Below are positions 58,846 to 64,000 of a stretch of 64,000 nt of DNA, piece after piece. The notes beneath the pieces were generated by a model. The model worked only from the letters and a program-made list of their open reading frames with translations, searched no databases and was not told the origin of the DNA. Position 1 is the stretch's first letter; each line of letters begins with the position of its first letter. The stretch is from the NCBI RefSeq assembly GCF_026626335.1, contig NZ_JAPNTZ010000012.1:1-64000 (forward strand), in the 5' to 3' direction. Made by a program: the position numbers and the translations under genes. The stretch comes from Paractinoplanes pyxinae. GTDB lineage: Bacteria > Actinomycetota > Actinomycetes > Mycobacteriales > Micromonosporaceae.

Positions 58846-61727
58846 CGCGGTTGTCCCTCGGGTTGTGGCTTCGTTTCGTTCAGCGCGAGTGCGACTCCGT
58901 ACTCGAACTGTTCCATCAGGGCACGGGCTTCGTCCGGGTCCAGGGGAAGACTCGGTGACGCCGGAGGCGGATAGTTCGGCTCGTCACGCGGCAGGGTGGC
59001 CCCCGGCACCCGCCGAGCCAGCGGAGCATGTCCGGCCGACGGCGGCGAGGACATCTGCGTCTCCGCCACGTCCCACTGGGCCCGGCTGACCCCGGCCTCG
59101 AAGTCGTCGAACGCGGCCCTCGCGGCGACCGCGTCGTCCTGGGACGGCAGGCTGGCGGGCAGCGCGCGGCCACCCTCTTCGGGAAGCTGGCTGCCGGGCA
59201 CCCGGCGGCGCAGCGGTCCGGTGTTCCCCAGGCTGGGCGACGAGGGCGCGGACGGCGGCGGCGGTTCGGGCATCGAGGGCGGCTGGTACGCCTGAGGCGC
59301 GTACCGGTAGTCCTCTTCGCTCGTCCGCTGCTGCGGGATCGCGGGCATGGCCGGCGGGGGCTCGACCGCCGGCTGCGACCACCCGGTCGGCGCCGGGGCG
59401 GGCGTTTCCACGGCCGGCTGCGACCAGGTCGTCTGGGGCGGGGTCGCCGGCTGCTGGTGCCAGGCGCTCGGACCGGCCGCCGGCAGCTCCGGCATCGCGG
59501 CCGGCACCCGGCCCGCGACCGGCGCGTTGAGGTCGTACTCGGGCGTGACGACCGGCTGCTGGAAGGCAACCGGCTGACCCGGCGTGTAGACCGGCTCGGC
59601 GTCGTAGATCGGCTGCCCGGCGTACGCGTCGGTGTGCGGGTCGGCGACCTGCGCAGTCGCCCGGACCGGAGCGAACGCGTTCCACGACTGTCCGGTCTCG
59701 AGCGTCTGGGTCGCCCGGTGCAGCGCGTTGGCGTCGAACGGCTGCTGGCTGCCGGGCACCGAGGCGCGGGCGGCCGAACCGGCGATGACCTGCGCGAACT
59801 CTGAGGTGTGGTAGGCGCCCTGACCCGGGCCGGCCACCGACGGGAACGGCGGCACGTCCGGCGCGATAGTGGTGATCACCCGGGCGATCAGGTGCGACGG
59901 GTTCAGGTCGACCCACGCCGTGATGCCGCCACCCGGCGTCTCGGTCAGCGTGACCTCGATGCCGTGCCGGCGGGCGAGCCGGCCGACCACGAACAGGCCG
60001 AGCACCTCACTGGGAGCCAGGTCCAGGCGCTCGCGACGGGTGAGCCGGGCATTCTCCTCGGCCAGGCGCTCGGGCGGCATGCCCAGGCCCTGGTCGACGA
60101 TGGCCAGGCGGGCGCCGCCGCGCAGCTCGTTGGCCGTGATCACCACGCGGGTGTGCGGCGGGGAGAACGCGGTGGCGTTCTCCATCAGCTCGGCCAGCAG
60201 CAGCGTCAGGTCGGCCAGGACGGCCGGCACGACCACGATCTCTTCCGGGACGTCGACGTCGACGCGGGTGTAGTCCTCGATCTCACCCAGGGCGAGACGG
60301 ACGACGTCCTGCAGCGGCAGCGGGGCCATGTGCTCGTTGGCGCCGGTGGCGCCGGAGAGCACGACGAGGCTGGACGCGTTCCGGCGCAGACGGCTGGACA
60401 TGTGGTCGAGGCGGTAGAGCTCGGCCAGGCGGTCGCTGTCGGTCTCGCGTCGCTCCAGGTTGTCGATCAGCGCCAGCTGGCGGCCGACCAGGTTCTGGGT
60501 ACGGCGTCCGACGTGCGCGAACATCTGGGCGGTGTTACGCCGGCCGAGCACCTGACGTTCCACCAGCCGCACGGCGGTGGTCTGCACCCGGTCGAACGCG
60601 CGGGCCAGGTCGCCGATCTCGTCCTGGGCCTCGACGTCGACCGGGTCGAGGCGGATCGGTCGTACGGACTCGGCGTCGTCGTCCGCCACGCGTTCGAGCT
60701 CGGCCTCGGCGGCGCGGGCGATCCGGTCGGCCGAGACGGTGAGGCGGCGCAGCGGCCGGGCCACCGCGCGGGCCATGAACAGGCTCAGGCCGACCACGAT
60801 CAGCAGCAGCAGGAACGAGCCGCCACCGATGAGGAAGGCGTCGCGGATGGCCGTGTCGCGGTTGTTGGTCACGATGGCGTTCACGTCGGCCGCCACGCGT
60901 TTCTCGACGAAGCCGCCGAGGACGAGCACGGACTGCAGCGACGGGAAAAGCGTCTGGATCTGCAGCGACGCGATGGCGGTGGCCGGGTCGGTCGCGGCCA
61001 GCGCGAGGAACTGCGGCCCCACGCGGGCCTGGAACGCGTCCTGGGCGCCGAGGTAGAGCTTGTACTGGCTGTCGGTGAAGAACGACTCGGCGTTCAGGAT
61101 GATCTGCTGCAGCTGGATCAGCGACTGCGAGAACAGGCCGATGAAGCCGGGTTGCTTGCTCACCACCGCGGCGGTCAGGTAGCCCGAGGCCTGGCTGATC
61201 AGCTCGTCACTGCGCAGCGCCTGCTCGAGGGCGAACAGCTGCCGGCCGACACCGGTCTTGAGGTCCGCGTTGGACGAGAGCGCGAGCCCGTTGATGATCG
61301 GCGTGATCCGGTTGGTGAACTCGAGCACCAGGTCGTTGGGCAGGATGGCCTGGTTGAGCACGTTCTGCCGGGCGTTGTCGAGCCGGGCGGCGTTGCGGAC
61401 CGCGCGGGAAAGTTCCCGGGTCACGGCGTCACTGCCGTCGTCCACGCGGGCCACGGCCTCGCGCGCGGTGGCGCTCTGCACGACCAGCTCTGACTTGCTG
61501 ACCAGCCTGAACAGGTAGCCGACCGAGAGCAGTCGCTCCTCCTGGAGTTCCTGCACGGCCGTGCCGACGCGGGTGGCCAGGGCCACGGTGTCCGACGTGT
61601 TCTGGGCGTCGGTGGCGGCCTGGATGCGGTTGACGATGATCGGCACGCTCAGCGCCACGACGCCGAGCAGCGGCACGAGCACCAGCAGGGCGAGCTTGCC
61701 CAGGATGCGGAACTTACCGAACAGCAC
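58842..61727 (-). CDS. cvnA: Conservon sensor histidine kinase-like protein CvnA
   Basis: 961 aa from GTG 61727, with GGGAGCG upstream; a GTG at 61760 is an alternative. Membrane segments at about 8-28 and 315-340 flank an extracytoplasmic NIT-like sensor (VGTAVQELQEERLLSVGYL). HAMP follows, then LVGRQLALIDNLERRETDSDRLAELYRLDHMSSRLRRNASSLVVLSG, which replaces the classical H box, and an ATPase domain (LTLLLAELMENATAFSPPHTRV, GLGMPPERLAEENARL). The last 330 residues are Pro/Gln/Ala-rich. It overlaps the gene upstream by 14 nt. Confidence 0.94.
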   Translation of the reverse strand: MLFGKFRILGKLALLVLVPLLGVVALSVPIIVNRIQAATDAQNTSDTVALATRVGTAVQELQEERLLSVGYLFRLVSKSELVVQSATAREAVARVDDGSDAVTRELSRAVRNAARLDNARQNVLNQAILPNDLVLEFTNRITPIINGLALSSNADLKTGVGRQLFALEQALRSDELISQASGYLTAAVVSKQPGFIGLFSQSLIQLQQIILNAESFFTDSQYKLYLGAQDAFQARVGPQFLALAATDPATAIASLQIQTLFPSLQSVLVLGGFVEKRVAADVNAIVTNNRDTAIRDAFLIGGGSFLLLLIVVGLSLFMARAVARPLRRLTVSADRIARAAEAELERVADDDAESVRPIRLDPVDVEAQDEIGDLARAFDRVQTTAVRLVERQVLGRRNTAQMFAHVGRRTQNLVGRQLALIDNLERRETDSDRLAELYRLDHMSSRLRRNASSLVVLSGATGANEHMAPLPLQDVVRLALGEIEDYTRVDVDVPEEIVVVPAVLADLTLLLAELMENATAFSPPHTRVVITANELRGGARLAIVDQGLGMPPERLAEENARLTRRERLDLAPSEVLGLFVVGRLARRHGIEVTLTETPGGGITAWVDLNPSHLIARVITTIAPDVPPFPSVAGPGQGAYHTSEFAQVIAGSAARASVPGSQQPFDANALHRATQTLETGQSWNAFAPVRATAQVADPHTDAYAGQPIYDAEPVYTPGQPVAFQQPVVTPEYDLNAPVAGRVPAAMPELPAAGPSAWHQQPATPPQTTWSQPAVETPAPAPTGWSQPAVEPPPAMPAIPQQRTSEEDYRYAPQAYQPPSMPEPPPPSAPSSPSLGNTGPLRRRVPGSQLPEEGGRALPASLPSQDDAVAARAAFDDFEAGVSRAQWDVAETQMSSPPSAGHAPLARRVPGATLPRDEPNYPPPASPSLPLDPDEARALMEQFEYGVALALNETKPQPEGQPR

Positions 61728-62847
61728 CGGAGCGCTCCCGCCGTGTCGGGTCGAGTTCACCGTAGGCCGGTTGTTCGTACGGACCTCCGTACGGTCCGGG
61801 CCGGTTCTGGGCGACGTCGCGGGTGGACTCGCCGATGGTGTGGGCCGGGCGCTCGGGGGCGGCGTCGGCCTCGCGGCGCCGGGTGAACGCGGGCCAGATG
61901 AGCGCGCCCAGCACCAGCAGCAGGGCCAGCCCGCCCATGACGATGGCCTCGGTGCGCCGGTAGTTCAGCGTGTCGAGCCGGTCGTCGAGCAGGCGGTCCA
62001 TCTCTTTGAGGGTGATGCCGGCCAGGTTGCTGAGCGCCGTCTGCAGGGTGGTCTGCGCGGTCGACATGGTGGCCGCGTTGGGGGTGCCGGCCGGGTTGGC
62101 GCCGCGGTTCATGGCCTCGACGCCGCGGCGGAACGAGTCGAGCGCGCTGACCAGGCTGCCGCTGAGCGTGTCGCTCTCGGTGTTGTCCACCGCGGCCTGC
62201 AGGTTCTCGGTGAGCTGCTTGACCGTGTCCTGCACGGTGAGCACCTCGTGCGCGAACTGGGCCTGCACCTGGGGCCGGTTGGCGGCGGGCAGCCCCTGCA
62301 GCAGGTTCGCGTAGTCGCCCATCCGGTTCACCCGGGTCACGGCCGTCGGCATGTCGATCGCCACGGCCTGCTGCAGGTTCGAGATGTCACCGTCGGGGTC
62401 GCGGTTGAGCTCGGCATTGCGCCGGACGGCGGCGTAGAGCGCCAGCGTCAGGTCGCTCGCCTCGACGTGGGCGTTGAGGATGTTGACGGCGCCGGTGACC
62501 TTGGGCAGCTTGCTGATCTTGTCTTTCAGGTCGGCCCAGCGCGGCTTGGTGCGCAGGTCGTCGCCGAGCTTGTCGTCGGCCGCGGACACCCGGGTCACGG
62601 CCGCGGCCAGCGACTCCGGCGGCTCACTGACGCCCTGGATGCCCGTCGACTGCGATTCGGCGAGGGCGCTGACGAGCGGGGTCAGGGCGGTCAGGTACTC
62701 GACGCCCTTCTTCTCCAGCTCGGAGCTCGACCGCTTGTCGGAATTGTCGGTCCAGACGCGACCGAACAGCACCGCTGTCGGCACCAGGACCAGGACCGTC
62801 AAAATCACCGCGAGCGCGGAGCCTAAACGGGTTCGCCGGCTGTTCAT
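61714..62847 (-). CDS. Membrane protein with extracytoplasmic helical domain, conservon leader gene
   Basis: 377 aa. Two membrane segments (about 9-29 and 300-320) enclose about 270 residues of helical extracytoplasmic domain, resembling the NIT-type sensor part of CvnA but without HAMP or ATPase. The C-terminal 55 residues are cytoplasmic and end ELDPTRRERSGAVR. It overlaps cvnA and heads the operon, so it may be a second sensor or partner of CvnA. Such a gene is not part of the standard four-gene conservon. Confidence 0.75.
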   Translation of the reverse strand: MNSRRTRLGSALAVILTVLVLVPTAVLFGRVWTDNSDKRSSSELEKKGVEYLTALTPLVSALAESQSTGIQGVSEPPESLAAAVTRVSAADDKLGDDLRTKPRWADLKDKISKLPKVTGAVNILNAHVEASDLTLALYAAVRRNAELNRDPDGDISNLQQAVAIDMPTAVTRVNRMGDYANLLQGLPAANRPQVQAQFAHEVLTVQDTVKQLTENLQAAVDNTESDTLSGSLVSALDSFRRGVEAMNRGANPAGTPNAATMSTAQTTLQTALSNLAGITLKEMDRLLDDRLDTLNYRRTEAIVMGGLALLLVLGALIWPAFTRRREADAAPERPAHTIGESTRDVAQNRPGPYGGPYEQPAYGELDPTRRERSGAVR

Positions 62848-63329
62848 TGCTTTCGTCCTCCGCCATGCACACGCGATGAGCCGTATTTTTAGCTACTTTC
62901 CGTAGCCGTCAGACCCACGGATCCGGGCCAATCTATCCGAGAAAGCCTCAAGAAAACCCTTATCAAGGGCCAGATCTCTCTCGGCTGATCGGGGGATACA
63001 AGGTGCCGTTGTCGTCGTTGTAACGAGCGTTCAGTTCCGTTGCCCGAGTCGGAAGCCCAGCCCAGGCCGGTTACGGAAGACGGGAAAGTTAACGCGGCGA
63101 TGGTAACGGCAGACCGGCCGGACGAAAAGCCACAAGATCCGCAAGCATTGACCGATAAGACCAGTATCGATCAAGCAATACGTAGTCGCGTGATAACGCT
63201 CAGCAATGAGATGGCTGAAAGTGCTGGACTGATCACTGCTCAAAGGAGACACTTCAAGCCCGATGAAGCCCCGATGAGGCTTTCCCGGGGCTTTTCCCCG
63301 GCACGAACCGGGGAAAAGCCCGAAACGGG
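62848..63329. other. Intergenic region upstream of the conservon operon
   Basis: About 480 bp. The left part must carry the operon promoter, but no clear -35/-10 was found. A plus-strand ORF across 63040-63513 is open but overlaps the DUF885 gene in antisense and matches no family. The right end holds the DUF885 terminator. Confidence 0.5.
63288..63321 (-). terminator. Terminator of the DUF885 gene
   Basis: GGGCTTTTCCCCGG (63288-63301), 6-nt loop, CCGGGGAAAAGCCC (63308-63321): exact 14-bp stem 8 nt beyond the DUF885 stop. Confidence 0.8.
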
Positions 63330-64000
63330 TCAGATGCGGGCGAGTGCTTTGCGAAGGGGATCGAGACCGAGCGAGCCGAGGTTCAGCGCGTCCCGGTGGA
63401 ACGTTTTCAAATCGAAATCCGAGCCCTTGCGCCGACGCGTCTCGTCCCGGGCCTGCAGCCAGATCCGCTCGCCGACCTTGTACGACGGCGCCTGGCCCGG
63501 CCACCCAAGGTAACGCTTCCACTCGAAGCGCAGCGTCTTCTCCTCCATGCGGGTGTGCGCCCGCAGGAACTCCCAGCCCAGCTCGGGCGTCCAGCGCTCG
63601 CCCGGGTGGAAGCCGAACGGGTTGTCGCGCGGGATCTCGAGCTCGAGGTGCATGCCGATGTCGACGATGACCCGGGTTGCCCGCAGCGCCTGGCCGTCGA
63701 ACATGCCCAGCCGGTCGCCGGGGTCGGCGAGATAGCCGAGCTCGTCCATGAGGCGTTCGGCGTACAGGGCCCAGCCCTCGCCATGCCCGGAGCACCAGCA
63801 CAGCAGGCGCTGCCAGCGGTTGAGCACGTCGGCCCGCAGCAGCGTCTGGCTGATCTGCAGGTGATGGCCGGGCACGCCCTCGTGATAGACGGTGGTGACC
63901 TCGCGCCAGGTGGAGAACTCGGTGACGCCCTCGGGCACGGCCCACCACATGCGGCCGGGCCGGCTGAAGTCCTCGCTCGGGCCGGTGTAGTAGATGCTGC
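63330..64000 (-). CDS. DUF885 metallopeptidase-like protein, C-terminal part
   Basis: At least 223 codons; the 5' part lies beyond the window. VYHEGVPGHHLQ carries the HExxx-HH zinc-site variant typical of DUF885, and GHGEGWALYAERLMDELGYL supplies the following Glu. The end (YKVGERIWLQARDETRRRKGSDFDLKTFHRDALNLGSLGLDPLRKALA) matches the family C-terminus. These are secreted or cytoplasmic zinc peptidase-like proteins; the location cannot be judged without the N-terminus. Confidence 0.92.
   Translation of the reverse strand, partial: SIYYTGPSEDFSRPGRMWWAVPEGVTEFSTWREVTTVYHEGVPGHHLQISQTLLRADVLNRWQRLLCWCSGHGEGWALYAERLMDELGYLADPGDRLGMFDGQALRATRVIVDIGMHLELEIPRDNPFGFHPGERWTPELGWEFLRAHTRMEEKTLRFEWKRYLGWPGQAPSYKVGERIWLQARDETRRRKGSDFDLKTFHRDALNLGSLGLDPLRKALARI

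Noticed and set aside
63040..63513. Plus-strand 157-codon frame at the right end
   Set aside because: Half overlaps the DUF885 gene in antisense, no ribosome site, no family; the front part is ordinary intergenic DNA.

Overview
The window looks like a piece of a high-GC actinobacterial chromosome, most probably Micromonosporaceae (Actinoplanes-like). The signs are very G/C-biased third codon positions, many GTG starts, Tat- and Sec-exported proteins, a complete conservon (cvnA-D), an XRE/DUF5753 regulator near a DUF397 gene, a DUF574 methyltransferase and DUF3040, DUF3618, DUF1469 and DUF305 proteins. Assignment below phylum level is inference.

Layout. 1-3.3 kb: a leftward three-gene unit encoding a TIR-domain protein, a large STAND-like protein with a degenerate P-loop, and a third gene cut by the window edge. 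The TIR tail and the STAND N-terminus share a short motif. 3.3-6.7 kb: an XRE regulator and a double-domain glycerophosphodiesterase, separated by a terminator. 7.0-11.8 kb: an operon of three PLP enzymes (Y4yA-like decarboxylase fold, cysteine synthase fused to rhodanese, SufS-like class V enzyme) plus a methyltransferase. 11.8-19.7 kb: a GNAT enzyme, two paralogous secreted proteins and two paralogous PhoX-type phosphatases, each with a PHO-box-like repeat; one PhoX leader can form a hairpin hiding its ribosome site and start codon. 19.8-27 kb: signalling genes (two STAS proteins, multi-PAS protein, GGDEF-EAL protein, a NarL-type two-component pair) and a membrane protein. 27-32 kb: an unknown membrane protein and a LacI/GH30 pair with operator. 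32-36.2 kb: MerR, a split acyltransferase/SGNH pair and envelope-stress-like proteins. 36.3-39.7 kb: an OmpR-type two-component pair, then a chitin-type LPMO whose stop overlaps the start of a DUF305 lipoprotein.

40-43 kb is a restriction-modification island: Vsr endonuclease, C5-cytosine methyltransferase and a NaeI-family type IIE endonuclease. purC follows, then a frameshifted DUF3040 gene, an XRE/DUF5753 regulator and DUF397 gene that share a 12-bp palindromic core, a candidate structured RNA, and a GC-rich minisatellite zone that includes copies of the 3' end of the next gene. 48-56 kb: DUF574 methyltransferase, TPR-GGDEF cyclase, a drug exporter/TetR divergent pair, a second TetR divergent from a dienelactone hydrolase (both with clear operator palindromes), and a degenerate WecB-like protein. 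56-63 kb: a leftward conservon extended at both ends. The window ends in a truncated DUF885 gene.

The most interesting candidates for undescribed biology are the TIR/STAND pair with the shared motif, the PLP/sulfur operon, the LPMO-DUF305 coupling, the phoX leader hairpin, the XRE/DUF397 palindromes, and the NaeI-Vsr island. No tRNA, rRNA, CRISPR array, integrase or transposase was found.
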